Below, one piece after another: positions 17,240 through 26,064 of a DNA stretch of 58,714 nucleotides (position 1 is its first letter; every line of letters starts with the position of its first letter). Under the pieces are notes generated by a model. The model did no database searches, was not told where the DNA came from, and saw only the letters and a program-made list of their open reading frames with translations. The position numbers were made by a program, and so were the translations under genes. The stretch covers positions 368,881 to 427,594 of the forward strand of contig NZ_BMTV01000001.1 of the NCBI RefSeq assembly GCF_014649855.1, given 5' to 3'. The stretch comes from Streptomyces roseolus (lineage in GTDB: Bacteria > Actinomycetota > Actinomycetes > Streptomycetales > Streptomycetaceae).

Positions 17240-17582
17240 GTGCGTGCTCCTCCGTCGGTCCGGCCCCCGGGTTCGCCGGTGGGCCAGTGCGGCTCTCCGC
17301 CTTATCCGTACCCTGCGCACGGGGTGGGTGCGACGCGGCCGGGATCGGGCGTGACAGTTGTCCCGGCGAACGCCGTCAGAAGGCACGTTACCCATCACTC
17401 CGCATTCCTGCGAAACCCCACTTGACCTGCGAATTTGCTTGGATTTCCAAGTAAATTCGGAAAAGCGGAAGCTCGCCCTGGTCAGCGCGTCGGGCAGCGG
17501 CCCCGACACCCTCGTCGGAACATCCGGCACCGTAACCCGCGCACCCCGGGCACCGGAAGAGCCAATATGTGAGACTGACCCC
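17240..17582. promoter_or_regulatory. divergent control region bkdA1 / response regulator, with inverted repeat 17430-17459
   Basis: This 343-base gap holds no gene. At 17430-17442 and 17447-17459 the arms CGAATTTGCTTGG and CCAAGTAAATTCG pair at 12 of 13 positions around ATTT. The repeat is AT-rich in a GC-rich setting and looks like an operator for a dimeric regulator. A TTGACC hexamer is next to it at 17422-17427. Which regulator binds is unknown; the response regulator itself or an Lrp-type BkdR are candidates. Confidence 0.55.
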
Positions 17583-18242
17583 GTGCGCGAAGAAGGAAAA
17601 ATCCGGGTATTTCTGCTGGATGACCATGAAGTCGTCCGGCGCGGCGTCCACGAGTTGCTTTCCGTGGAGGACGACATCGAGGTGGTCGGCGAGGCCGGAA
17701 CCGCGGCCGACGCCCTGGTCAGGATCCCCGCGACCCGCCCCGACGTGGCGGTGCTCGACGTGCGGCTGCCCGACGGCAGCGGTGTCGAGGTCTGCCGCGA
17801 GGTCCGCTCCCAGGACGAGTCGATCAAGTGCCTGATGCTGACCTCGTACGCGGACGACGAGGCGCTCTTCGACGCGATCATGGCCGGGGCCTCCGGATAC
17901 GTCCTCAAGGCGATCCGGGGCAACGAGCTGCTGAACGCCGTCCGGGACGTGGCGGCCGGCAAGTCGCTGCTCGACCCGGTGGCGACGGCGCGGGTCCTGG
18001 AGCGGCTGCGGGACGGCAACAACCCGAAGGGGGACGACCGGCTCGCCCACCTCACCGAGCAGGAGCGGAAGATCCTCGACCTGATCGGCGAGGGCCTCAC
18101 CAACCGGGCCATCGGCGAGCGCCTCCACCTCGCGGAGAAGACCATCAAGAACTACGTCTCCAGCCTGCTGTCGAAGCTCGGCATGGAGCGGCGCTCCCAG
18201 GCCGCCGCGTACGTGGCCCGCATGCAGGCCGAACGGCACTGA
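17583..18242 (+). CDS. orphan NarL/LuxR-type response regulator (DevR/DosR-like)
   Basis: The 219-residue regulator has a receiver domain with acidic pair Asp13-Asp14 and phospho-acceptor Asp59 (VAVLDVRLPDGSG), and a C-terminal LuxR helix-turn-helix (LTEQERKILDLIGEGLTNRAI ... KNYVSSLLSKLGM). The form matches DevR/DosR-like regulators. No sensor kinase is adjacent, so it is an orphan here. Divergence from bkdA1 is shared, as I recall, with S. coelicolor SCO3818. The GTG start follows a GAGACTGACCCC stretch without a strong ribosome site; the mRNA may have a short leader. Confidence 0.9.
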   Translation: MREEGKIRVFLLDDHEVVRRGVHELLSVEDDIEVVGEAGTAADALVRIPATRPDVAVLDVRLPDGSGVEVCREVRSQDESIKCLMLTSYADDEALFDAIMAGASGYVLKAIRGNELLNAVRDVAAGKSLLDPVATARVLERLRDGNNPKGDDRLAHLTEQERKILDLIGEGLTNRAIGERLHLAEKTIKNYVSSLLSKLGMERRSQAAAYVARMQAERH

Positions 18243-18256
18243 GAGCCGGGCTCTCA
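18240..18256 (+). terminator. short hairpin after the response regulator
   Basis: TGAGAGC and GCTCTCA form a 7-base stem with a CGG loop starting at the stop codon. It is a weak terminator candidate. Confidence 0.35.
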
Positions 18257-18366
18257 CCCGGACGGAGCAGTCCGGGGCCCGCGGACGGCCTTCGGGACCT
18301 ACGTCCCCGCCGGCGCGGGGCCCCGGCCCCTTTCCCGACGGGGCGCCGGTGGCGGACAGTGGAGGC

Positions 18367-18798
18367 ATGTCCACCGAGGAGATCCGCGCCATCGAACTGC
18401 TCGGCCGTGCACCGTACGGCCGGATCGCCACGAGCATGCGGGCGATGCCCTTCGTCGCGCCCGCCCGGCACATCGTCTCCGACGGCAGCGTCGTGATCCG
18501 CATGCACGAGGGGCTCGGCTACCACCAGGCGTGCAGCGGCAGCGTCGTCGCCTACGGGGCGGACGACCTCGATCCGGAGTCGGGCACCCTGCGCTCGGTG
18601 CAGTTCACCGGCACCGCCGAGATCGCCGAGCCGACCGAGGCCGAGCTGGCCGCCTTCGGCCCCGAACCGCAGACCGTGGACGGCGAGCCCTTCGCCCCCG
18701 TCTACCTGCGACTCGAACCCCAGTTCGTCACCGTGCACACCCTCGACTACGGGCCCGCGGCCGCCTCCGCACCGCGACACCTCCACCACGCAGCGTGA
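18367..18798 (+). CDS. pyridoxamine 5'-phosphate oxidase family flavin/F420-type protein
   Basis: The 143-residue protein is a split-barrel flavin-binding domain: 'IELLGRAPYGRIATS', 'PFVAPARHIVSDGSVVIRMH' and a beta-barrel ending near 'VYLRLEPQFVTVHTLDYG'. Members bind FMN, F420 or haem; the ligand is unknown. The ATG at 18367 has GGAGG only one base upstream, so the in-frame GTG at 18349 (149 residues) is possible. It follows the response regulator by 124 bases. Confidence 0.78.
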   Translation: MSTEEIRAIELLGRAPYGRIATSMRAMPFVAPARHIVSDGSVVIRMHEGLGYHQACSGSVVAYGADDLDPESGTLRSVQFTGTAEIAEPTEAELAAFGPEPQTVDGEPFAPVYLRLEPQFVTVHTLDYGPAAASAPRHLHHAA

Positions 18799-18813
18799 TC
18801 TAACATCTGCGGA

Positions 18814-19830
18814 GTGCCGCGCTCATCTGAACATTCCGCTCCTCCGGTCGGCGCCCTGCTGCGCCGCCACCCGCACGCCGGGGAGCCCCTGTCCTGCGTC
18901 CCCGTCACCGAGGGCCTGCTCAACCGCGGCTACCGCCTCGCCACCACCCGAGGCCGCTACTTCCTCAAACAGCACCTCGACGCCCCCACCGCCGACCGGG
19001 CCACCATCACCCGCCAGCACCGCGCCACCCAGCGGCTGCACGCCCTCGGCCTGCCGGTGGCCCCGCCGCTGCCCGACAGCCGCGGCCGCACGGTCGCCGT
19101 CATCGACGGCCGCTGCTACGCCCTGCACCCCTGGGTCGAGGGCCGGCACCGGGACGGCGCCCAGCTCACCACCGGCGGCTCCCGCCGCCTCGGCGCCCTC
19201 CTCGGCCGCGTCCACACCACCCTCGACCGGGTCATGGAGCCGCCGCCGGCCGACGAGCGGCACGACAGCGCCCGCCCCGAGGACACCTTCGCCGACATCG
19301 CCGAGCTGATCCGCCTGGCCCGCGCCCACCGCCCGTACGACGGCTTCGACGCGCTCGCCGAGCACCGGCTGCGGGAGCGGCGCCGGCTGCTCGCCCAGCA
19401 CGCCCACCGGCGCCCCCCGGCGCCCGCCACGGCCGGCTGGGTGCACGGCGACTTCCACCCGCTGAACCTGCTCTACCGGGGCGCCGAGCCGGCCGCGATC
19501 GTCGACTGGGACCGCCTCGGCGTCCGCCCCCGGGCCGAGGAGGCCGTCCGGGCCGCCGCGATCTTCTTCGTACGGCCGGGCGGCGAGCTGGACCTGGAGA
19601 AGGTGCGGGCCTACGCGCGCGCCTACCGGCGGGCGGCGGGCGCCGACGGCGCCGAGCTGGCCGCGGCGGTGCACCGGGTGTGGTGGGAGCGGCTCAACGA
19701 CTTCTGGACGCTGCGCTGGCGCTACCAGCTGCACGACCACAGGGCCGACCCGCAGTTCCCCGCGGTGTCGGCCCTGGCCGTGTGGTGGACCCGGGAGTAC
19801 GACGCCGTCCGCGACGCCTTCGCCGCCTGA
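18814..19830 (+). CDS. phosphotransferase (APH/choline kinase family)
   Basis: The 338-residue protein has the APH-type kinase core: the catalytic loop 'WVHGDFHPLNLL' and the metal-binding 'AIVDWDRLG'. The N-lobe strand 'GRYFLKQHL' carries the ATP-binding lysine. Homoserine kinase type II, aminoglycoside and choline kinases share this fold; the substrate cannot be named. A GTG start is used, 15 bases after the previous stop with GGA upstream. It converges on the kinase gene at 19856. Confidence 0.82.
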   Translation: MPRSSEHSAPPVGALLRRHPHAGEPLSCVPVTEGLLNRGYRLATTRGRYFLKQHLDAPTADRATITRQHRATQRLHALGLPVAPPLPDSRGRTVAVIDGRCYALHPWVEGRHRDGAQLTTGGSRRLGALLGRVHTTLDRVMEPPPADERHDSARPEDTFADIAELIRLARAHRPYDGFDALAEHRLRERRRLLAQHAHRRPPAPATAGWVHGDFHPLNLLYRGAEPAAIVDWDRLGVRPRAEEAVRAAAIFFVRPGGELDLEKVRAYARAYRRAAGADGAELAAAVHRVWWERLNDFWTLRWRYQLHDHRADPQFPAVSALAVWWTREYDAVRDAFAA

Positions 19831-19835
19831 CGCGC

Positions 19836-19856
19836 GCCGCCCCTCGGGAAGGCGGC
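19836..19856. terminator. small hairpin between convergent genes
   Basis: GCCGCC and GGCGGC pair with a 9-base loop in the 25-base gap between the phosphotransferase and kinase stops. It is a weak bidirectional terminator candidate. Confidence 0.35.
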
Positions 19857-21511
19857 TACGGGGTGGACCCCGTGTCGCCCTCCGGACCGCCGGTCGGCGG
19901 GACGTCCGGGCCGCCGTCGCCCCCGCCGGTCGGGTCGGGCTCGCCGGTGGAGCCGCCGTCCGTCGGCTGGGTCGTCGTGCCGCCCGTCGGCGTCGGCGCG
20001 GTCGTCGGCTCGTCCGTCGGCGTCGGCGCCGTGGTCGGCTCGTCCGTCGGCGTCGGCGCGGTCGTCGGCTCCTGCGTGGGCGTCGGCGCGGTCGTCGGCT
20101 GCTGCGTGGCCGGCGGCCACGGGTTCTGCGTGGTGCCGCCGTCGCCGCCGCTCGTCGGAGGCTCGTAGGTGTTCTCCGACGGCTCCTCGGACGGGGTGGG
20201 CTCCTCGGAGGCCGTGGTCGGCGCGGACGAGACCGTCGTCGGCGTCGTCACCGGGGTCTTCTTCTCGCCCTCGCCCCCGGCCATGCGCACCGCGAAGACG
20301 GCACCGGCGACGATCGCGACCAGCGCGAGCGCCGCGAACAGCACCATCCTGGTCCGCTTGCCCCCGCCGCCGTCCTGGCCGCCGTAGCCGCCGTTCCCGC
20401 CGCCGGGGCCGTAGCCGCCGGTGCTGCCCGTGCCGTCGTAGTAGCCGCCGTCGTCCGGGTTGGGCGGCGGAAGGATCTGGCCCTGGGCGGTCTCGCCGAG
20501 CGGCGGGTGTCCCATGGCCGTCGTCGCGGCCATGCCGTGGCCGGGGGTGTGCCCGCCCTCGTGCACGGCCACCGGGCCGGTGCTCCAGGTGCCGGTGTGG
20601 CCGCCCTGCTGCCGGAGCATCTCCAGGCCGTACTGGATCAGCCCGCGGAACTCCTCGGCGCTCTGGAACCGGTCGTCCGGCTCCTTCGCGAGCGAGCGCA
20701 TCACCAGGCCGTCCAGCTCCGGCGGCGTCGAGCCGCGGACCTCGGACGGCGGGACCGGGATGTCCTGCACGTGCTGGTAGACCACCGACAGCGGCGTCTC
20801 GCCGGTGAAGGGAGGCCGCAGCGAGAGCAGTTCGTAGAGCAGGCAGCCCGTCGCGTACAGGTCGGAGCGGTGGTCGACGGCCTTGCCGAGCGCCTGCTCC
20901 GGGGAGAGGTACTGCGGCGTGCCCATGACCATGCCGGTCTGCGTCATCGTCGCCTGCGCGCCGTGCAGCGCGCGGGCGATGCCGAAGTCCATCACCTTCA
21001 CGGCGCCGCTGTTCGTGATGATCACGTTGGCCGGCTTGATGTCGCGGTGCACGATGCCGTGCTGGTGCGAGTACGCCAGCGCCTCCAGGACGCCGGAGAC
21101 GATCACCAGCGCCTGCTCGGGGCCGGGCGCCTCCGCGCTGACCAGCAGGTCACGGATGGTGCGGCCCTCGACGAGCTCCATCACGATGTACGGCACCGGG
21201 CGGCCGTCCACGACGTCCTCGCCGGAGTCGTACACGGCCACGATCGCGTGGTGGTTGAGGCCCGCGACCGACTGCGCCTCGCGCGTGAACCGCGCCTTGG
21301 AGACCGGGTCCTCGGCCAGGTCGGAGCGGAGCAGCTTCACCGCGACGGTGCGGCCCAGCCGTACGTCCTCGGCGGCGAAGACCTCGGCCATGCCGCCGCG
21401 CCCCAGACGGTGTGTCAGCCGGTAGCGGCCGTCGCCGACGACCCGCCCGAGCCCCCACGAGTCCCCAGCGGCGCCCGGCACACCGCCACCTGCGTCGGAT
21501 CCGGGTTCCAT
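19856..21511 (-). CDS. membrane Ser/Thr protein kinase, no PASTA
   Basis: The 551-residue Hanks-type kinase has a glycine loop (LGRGGMAEVF), VAVKLL lysine, HRDIKPANVI catalytic loop, DFG and the GTPQYLSPEQALG activation segment in residues about 25-290. A linker, one membrane helix (RMVLFAALALVAIVAGAVF, around residue 400) and an extracellular Thr/Pro-rich tail follow. The tail carries about four copies of a 10-residue unit like EPTTAPTPTD, encoded by 30-base repeats at about 19985-20108. There is no sensor domain. It is divergent from, and paralogous to, the PASTA kinase at 21805. Confidence 0.93.
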   Translation of the reverse strand: MEPGSDAGGGVPGAAGDSWGLGRVVGDGRYRLTHRLGRGGMAEVFAAEDVRLGRTVAVKLLRSDLAEDPVSKARFTREAQSVAGLNHHAIVAVYDSGEDVVDGRPVPYIVMELVEGRTIRDLLVSAEAPGPEQALVIVSGVLEALAYSHQHGIVHRDIKPANVIITNSGAVKVMDFGIARALHGAQATMTQTGMVMGTPQYLSPEQALGKAVDHRSDLYATGCLLYELLSLRPPFTGETPLSVVYQHVQDIPVPPSEVRGSTPPELDGLVMRSLAKEPDDRFQSAEEFRGLIQYGLEMLRQQGGHTGTWSTGPVAVHEGGHTPGHGMAATTAMGHPPLGETAQGQILPPPNPDDGGYYDGTGSTGGYGPGGGNGGYGGQDGGGGKRTRMVLFAALALVAIVAGAVFAVRMAGGEGEKKTPVTTPTTVSSAPTTASEEPTPSEEPSENTYEPPTSGGDGGTTQNPWPPATQQPTTAPTPTQEPTTAPTPTDEPTTAPTPTDEPTTAPTPTGGTTTQPTDGGSTGEPDPTGGGDGGPDVPPTGGPEGDTGSTP

Positions 21512-21696
21512 GAGTCCTCGCCGTCGTCTGTGCGTGCCGTGTGTCCAGTCGTCACGCTACAGGCTTCGTACGACAACACGGTCCGCGATGACCGGCCATC
21601 AAACCCTTCTCCTGTACGCCTGTGCAAATTCCGTGGGTTTCGCCCGTCCCCCGCGCGACGCGGCCGGTGCAGAGGGTCACGGAACGGGCACGCGGC

Positions 21697-21724
21697 TTGA
21701 CGTGTCAGGGGCCTGGGGCAGACT
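21697..21724 (+). promoter_or_regulatory. candidate promoter of the PASTA kinase
   Basis: TTGACG (21697-21702), 16 bases, then CAGACT (21719-21724) resembles an HrdB-type promoter. The start codon is about 75 bases downstream. Confidence 0.45.
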
Positions 21725-21804
21725 TGGCGCAGAATCAAGCCGGACACGGACTTCCGGCCGGAAGACGACGGACCGACGCCGCGGGGCGCAGGGGGACAGC
21801 ACAC

Positions 21805-23433
21805 ATGAGCCACGACGGCGCTCAGGGCGGCCGCTACGCGGGCGGTTCGGTCGCGAACGGCCGCTACCAGCTGCGCGACCTCCTCGGCGAGGGCGGCATG
21901 GCCTCGGTCTACCTCGCGTACGACAGCGCGCTGGACCGACAGGTCGCGATCAAGACGCTCCACACCGAGCTGGGCCGCGAGGCGTCCTTCCGCGAGCGGT
22001 TCCGCCGCGAGGCGCAGGCCGTGGCGAAGCTCTCGCACACCAACATCGTCTCGGTCTTCGACACCGGCGAGGACACCCTCGACGGCGGTCTGATGCCGTA
22101 CATCGTCATGGAGTACGTGGAGGGGCAGCCGCTCGGCTCGGCCCTCGCCGCCGACGTGCGCCAGTACGGGGCGATGCCCGCCGACAAGGCGCTGAAGGTG
22201 ACGGCGGACGTGCTCGCCGCCCTGGAGGTCAGCCACGAGATGGGGCTCGTCCACCGCGACATCAAGCCCGGCAACGTGATGATGACCAAGCGCGGCGTCG
22301 TGAAGGTCATGGACTTCGGCATCGCCCGCGCCATGCAGTCCGGCGTCACCTCGATGACCCAGACCGGCATGGTCGTCGGCACCCCGCAGTACCTCTCCCC
22401 CGAGCAGGCCCTGGGCCGGCCGGTGGACGCCCGCTCCGACCTTTATTCGGTCGGCATCATGCTCTTCCAGCTGCTGACGGGCCGGCTGCCCTTCGACGCG
22501 GACTCGCCGCTGGCCATCGCCTACGCGCACGTGCAGGAGGAGCCGGTCGCCCCGTCGTCGGTGAACCGGTCGGTGACGCCCGCGATGGACGCGCTGGTGG
22601 CCCGCGCGCTGCGGAAGAACCCGAACGAGCGGTTCCCGAGCGCCGCCGCCATGCGCGACGAGTGCCTGCGGGTGCTCTCGGCCGGCCAGGCCGCCGCCCC
22701 CGTGATCGTCGCCGGCGGCCCGGTCAACAGCGGCTCGGGCGTCGGCTCGGCCGTCTTCCCGCCGGTCGGCCAGACCCCGCCGCCGCACGCTCCCGCCCCG
22801 CACGTCCAGCAGCCGTACCAGCCGCCGGCGCAGCAGCCCGGCCCGTACGGCCCGCCGACGCCGGCGCCCACCCCGGCACCCGGCCCGGGCTACGGCTACC
22901 CGCAGCAGGCGTCGGCCTACCAGACCCCGCCGCCCGTCTCCTACACGCCCGCCCCCGCCCCGGCGCCGCGGCGGAACATGCCGGTGCTCGTCGGCGCGGT
23001 CCTCGTCGTCCTGATCGCCGTGGGCGGCACGCTGATCGCCCTCAAGCCGTGGGAGAAGGAGCAGGACCCCACCGCGGGCGGCACCGGCGGCCCGACCGGC
23101 GGCACCGGTCAGACCCAGACCCAGACCGACGCCCCCGGGCACAAGGGTCCCGACCTGTCGAAGACCATCGACACGAAGGAATGCACCGAACCGCGGGAGT
23201 CGAGCGACGACCCGGACAAGTTCGAGGTGCCGGACCTCACCTACAAGAACATCACCTCGGTGAAGGACTGCCTCCGGCTCGCCGGCTGGAAGGTCACCAA
23301 GGAGATCCCGGTGAACGAGAACACCTACGGCGAGGGCACGGTCCTCCAGCAGTACCCGAAGGCCGGCACGGACATCTCCGCGGAGGACGCCGAGTTCACC
23401 CTGGACGTCTCCACCGGAAACCCGCAGCAGTAG
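21805..23433 (+). CDS. Ser/Thr protein kinase with one PASTA domain
   Basis: The 542-residue kinase has LLGEGGMASVYLAYD, VAIKTL, HRDIKPGNVM, DFG and GTPQYLSPEQALG in its first 290 residues. A Pro/Gln/Tyr-rich linker follows, then a membrane helix (VLVGAVLVVLIAVGGTLIAL), and a single C-terminal PASTA domain (FEVPDLTYKNITSVKDCLRL ...), which in relatives senses peptidoglycan fragments. The usual PknB has four PASTA domains, so this is a short form. The ATG at 21805 has GGGGGA upstream. Confidence 0.93.
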   Translation: MSHDGAQGGRYAGGSVANGRYQLRDLLGEGGMASVYLAYDSALDRQVAIKTLHTELGREASFRERFRREAQAVAKLSHTNIVSVFDTGEDTLDGGLMPYIVMEYVEGQPLGSALAADVRQYGAMPADKALKVTADVLAALEVSHEMGLVHRDIKPGNVMMTKRGVVKVMDFGIARAMQSGVTSMTQTGMVVGTPQYLSPEQALGRPVDARSDLYSVGIMLFQLLTGRLPFDADSPLAIAYAHVQEEPVAPSSVNRSVTPAMDALVARALRKNPNERFPSAAAMRDECLRVLSAGQAAAPVIVAGGPVNSGSGVGSAVFPPVGQTPPPHAPAPHVQQPYQPPAQQPGPYGPPTPAPTPAPGPGYGYPQQASAYQTPPPVSYTPAPAPAPRRNMPVLVGAVLVVLIAVGGTLIALKPWEKEQDPTAGGTGGPTGGTGQTQTQTDAPGHKGPDLSKTIDTKECTEPRESSDDPDKFEVPDLTYKNITSVKDCLRLAGWKVTKEIPVNENTYGEGTVLQQYPKAGTDISAEDAEFTLDVSTGNPQQ

Positions 23434-23511
23434 CCGCCCGGGATGCCGGAATCATCCCCCTATGTGACGCTGAATCGGACACCTCGGCGGCACGGCAGGG
23501 AGGGATTCCCG

Positions 23512-24432
23512 GTGGCTCCCACACGCGGCGGAAGCGGTGGCGTACGAGTACGGGTACGCGGACGGGCGAGGGCACGCCGACGGGTGCGCGGGCGGGCCCG
23601 GGCCCCGATGCGGACGCGGGTCCGCGGGCGGGTGCGGGCGGCGGGGCCCGGTTCCCGCGCCGCCCTCCGCACGGCCGCCCTCGCCCCCGCCCTGGCCTGC
23701 GCCCTCACCCTCTACGCCGGCGCCGGCGCCGCCGCCCACGGCCCCACCGCCGGGCCCACCGCGCCCGGCGCCTCCAGCCCCGCCGCCCCGTCCTCCTCCT
23801 CCGCGTCGCCCTCCCCGTCCTCCCCGGCCGCCCCGCCCATCGCGACGGGCACCCCCTCCGCCACCACCCGACCGGACACGCCCCCGGGACCGGGCGCCAC
23901 CGGCAGACCCGGCCCCAGCGGCACCGACGCCGCCGCCCCCGCCCCGACCGGCACCACCACCGCCCCGCCCACCGCGACCGCGGCCACCCCCACCGGAGGC
24001 GACGCGCACCGGCCCGGGAAGCCCGCCGCCCGCACCAGTGACGCCCCGACACCCACCGGCTCCCCCTCCCTCGCCGGGCGGCCCGCCGGCGAGGGCCGCC
24101 CCAAGCCCGGCCGCAGCGAACCCGCGACGCCGAGCGCGACGGCCACGGAAACCGCCGAGGCCTCCGGATCCGCCGCCCCCTCACGTGACAGAACCGCAAC
24201 AGAATCCACCGGTGACCACCTCCCCGAGGAGGACGCCGAGGTACCCGGGGAGGACGCCGCCGCCCGCCCCGAAGCGGCCCGCGCCACCGGCCCCGCCGCC
24301 GCCCCGCAGCTCGCCGTGCGGACCCCCGGCACCGCCTCCGACCAGCCCGTTCCGCTCCTCACCCTCGGCGTGGGGCTCACCCTGGTGGGGCTCGGCCTCG
24401 GCTTCCTCGGGCTGCGGCTCCGCCGCCGCTGA
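23512..24432 (+). CDS. secreted low-complexity protein with C-terminal anchor helix
   Basis: I do not recognise the family. From the GTG at 23512 (with GGGAGGG upstream) it has 306 residues: an Arg-rich stretch of Val/Ala-Arg repeats, a signal peptide (LRTAALAPALACALTLYAGAGAAA), a long Ala/Pro/Ser/Thr linker, and a C-terminal helix (LLTLGVGLTLVGLGLGFLGL) followed by RLRRR. There is no LPXTG. An ATG at 23608 would give a normal-length signal n-region and may be the true start. It follows the PASTA kinase by 78 bases and could be a wall-spanning partner or substrate. Confidence 0.6.
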   Translation: MAPTRGGSGGVRVRVRGRARARRRVRGRARAPMRTRVRGRVRAAGPGSRAALRTAALAPALACALTLYAGAGAAAHGPTAGPTAPGASSPAAPSSSSASPSPSSPAAPPIATGTPSATTRPDTPPGPGATGRPGPSGTDAAAPAPTGTTTAPPTATAATPTGGDAHRPGKPAARTSDAPTPTGSPSLAGRPAGEGRPKPGRSEPATPSATATETAEASGSAAPSRDRTATESTGDHLPEEDAEVPGEDAAARPEAARATGPAAAPQLAVRTPGTASDQPVPLLTLGVGLTLVGLGLGFLGLRLRRR

Positions 24433-24494
24433 CGGCCCGTCCGGCCGTGCCCGGTCCCTCCTGAGGCGGACCCTCCGCCTCCCCCTCAGGACGG

Positions 24495-24533
24495 TTGCCG
24501 CCCCTGACATACCCGGTATACATACTCGGTATG
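24495..24533 (+). promoter_or_regulatory. promoter and tandem operator of padR, leaderless
   Basis: TTGCCG (24495-24500), 16 bases and TATACA (24517-24522) form a promoter whose start would fall at the ATG at 24531. Two 13-base copies, CATACCCGGTATA (24508-24520) and CATACTCGGTATG (24521-24533), overlap the -10 region and the start codon. They are a likely autoregulatory PadR site. Confidence 0.6.
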
Positions 24534-25235
24534 TCGATCCGCCACGGGCTCCTCGCCCTCCTCGAACACGGCCCCCGCTACGGCTCCCAGCTGCGCACCG
24601 AGTTCGAGTCCCGCACCGGCTCCACCTGGCCCCTCAACGTCGGCCAGGTCTACACGACCCTCGGCCGGCTCGAACGGGACGGCCTCGTGGCCCAGAACGG
24701 CGAGGACGGCGCCGGCCACGCGCTCTACGCGATCACCGACGCCGGCCGCACCGAGCTGCGCACCTGGTTCGAACGGCCCGTGGACCGCACCAGCCCCGCC
24801 CGCGACGAGCTCGCCATCAAGCTCGCCATGGCCGTCGGGGCACCCGGCGTCGACATCCGCGAGGTCATCCAGTCCCAGCGCCGCCACACCGTGAAGGCCA
24901 TGCAGGACTACACCCGCCTCAAGGCCCAGGCCCTCACCGCGCTCGAAGGCACCGGCAGCCGCGAACGCGACGACATCGCCTGGCTCCTCGTCCTGGAACA
25001 GCTGATCTTCCAGACCGAGGCCGAGGCCCGCTGGCTCGACCACTGCGAGTCCCGGCTGATCCGCCTCTCCGCCACCGCCCCTCCGCCCACCGCCGCCGCG
25101 CACGCGCCCGCCTCCGAGAGGGGGCCCGGGAACACGGGGGCCCGGCCCGGGCCCGGGGCGGGGACGGGAGGCGGGGGCGTGGGGGCCGGGTCGGGGGTGG
25201 CGCCGGGGGGCCGGGCCGAGGGCCGGGCCCGCTGA
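24531..25235 (+). CDS. PadR-family transcriptional regulator
   Basis: The 234-residue protein starts MSIRHGLLALLEHGPRYGSQ, the PadR winged-helix opening, with 'VGQVYTTLGRLERDGLV' as recognition part. A helical dimerisation domain (about 95-175) follows. The last 55 residues are a Pro/Gly-rich tail that most PadR proteins lack. The mRNA is probably leaderless. It lies directly upstream of an ABC ATPase and permease, the usual PadR target, so it probably represses that operon. Confidence 0.9.
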   Translation: MSIRHGLLALLEHGPRYGSQLRTEFESRTGSTWPLNVGQVYTTLGRLERDGLVAQNGEDGAGHALYAITDAGRTELRTWFERPVDRTSPARDELAIKLAMAVGAPGVDIREVIQSQRRHTVKAMQDYTRLKAQALTALEGTGSRERDDIAWLLVLEQLIFQTEAEARWLDHCESRLIRLSATAPPPTAAAHAPASERGPGNTGARPGPGAGTGGGGVGAGSGVAPGGRAEGRAR

Positions 25236-25320
25236 CCAGGGCCTGAGCCCCCGTACGACTCCGTCTTCTTCCATCACACCGTTCACCGTGCGCTCTCCGC
25301 GCACCCTAGGGGGACCCTTC

Positions 25321-26064
25321 ATGTCCACACCGCTCGCCGCGCAGCCCGTGCTGCGCCTGCAGAACCTGACCCGGGTCCACGGGTCCGGCGCCACCGAGGT
25401 GCACGCCCTGCGCGGCATCGACCTCGACGTGCACCCCGGCGAACTCGTCGCCGTCATGGGGCCGTCCGGCTCCGGCAAGTCCACGCTCCTCACCATCGCC
25501 GGCGGCCTCGACACCCCCACCTCCGGACAGGTCGTCGTCGAGGGCACCGACATCACCACCGCCGGGGTGAAGGAACTCGCCGCCCTGCGCCGCCGCAGCG
25601 TCGGCTACGTCTTCCAGGACTACAACCTCATCCCCGCGCTGACCGCCGCCGAGAACGTCTCCCTGCCGCGCGAGCTCGACGGCATGTCCGCCCGCAAGGC
25701 GCGCGTGGAAGCCCTCGCCGCACTGGAGGAGATGGGGCTCGGGCACCTCGCCGACCGCTTCCCCGACGAGATGTCCGGCGGCCAGCAGCAGCGCGTCGCC
25801 ATCGCCCGCGCCCTCGTCGGCGACCGCCGTCTCGTCCTCGCCGACGAGCCCACCGGCGCCCTCGACTCCGAGACCGGCGAGTCCGTCCTCGCCCTGCTCC
25901 GCGCCCGCTGCGACGCGGGCGCCGCCGGCGTCCTCGTCACCCACGAGCCGCGCTTCGCCGCCTGGGCCGACCGGGTCGTCTTCCTGCGCGACGGCGCCAT
26001 CGTCGACCAGACCGTGCGCAGCGAGGCCGACTCCCTCCTGACGGGCCGGGTGGCCGAGGCGTGA
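25321..26064 (+). CDS. ABC transporter ATP-binding protein (MacB/LolD type)
   Basis: The 247-residue ATPase has Walker A GPSGSGKS (residues 47-54), Q-loop 'YVFQD', signature MSGGQQQR (151-158), Walker B LVLADE with catalytic Glu176, and a switch His in 'VTHEPRF'. It is of the LolD/MacB class that pairs with FtsX-type permeases. AGGGGGA upstream of the ATG is the ribosome site. Its stop overlaps the permease start by GTGA. It could drive mechanotransmission, peptide export or resistance; the substrate is unknown. Confidence 0.93.
   Translation: MSTPLAAQPVLRLQNLTRVHGSGATEVHALRGIDLDVHPGELVAVMGPSGSGKSTLLTIAGGLDTPTSGQVVVEGTDITTAGVKELAALRRRSVGYVFQDYNLIPALTAAENVSLPRELDGMSARKARVEALAALEEMGLGHLADRFPDEMSGGQQQRVAIARALVGDRRLVLADEPTGALDSETGESVLALLRARCDAGAAGVLVTHEPRFAAWADRVVFLRDGAIVDQTVRSEADSLLTGRVAEA

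Noticed and set aside
17583..18798. Sensor kinase partner for the orphan response regulator
   Set aside because: The neighbouring gene is a flavin-type split barrel, not a kinase.
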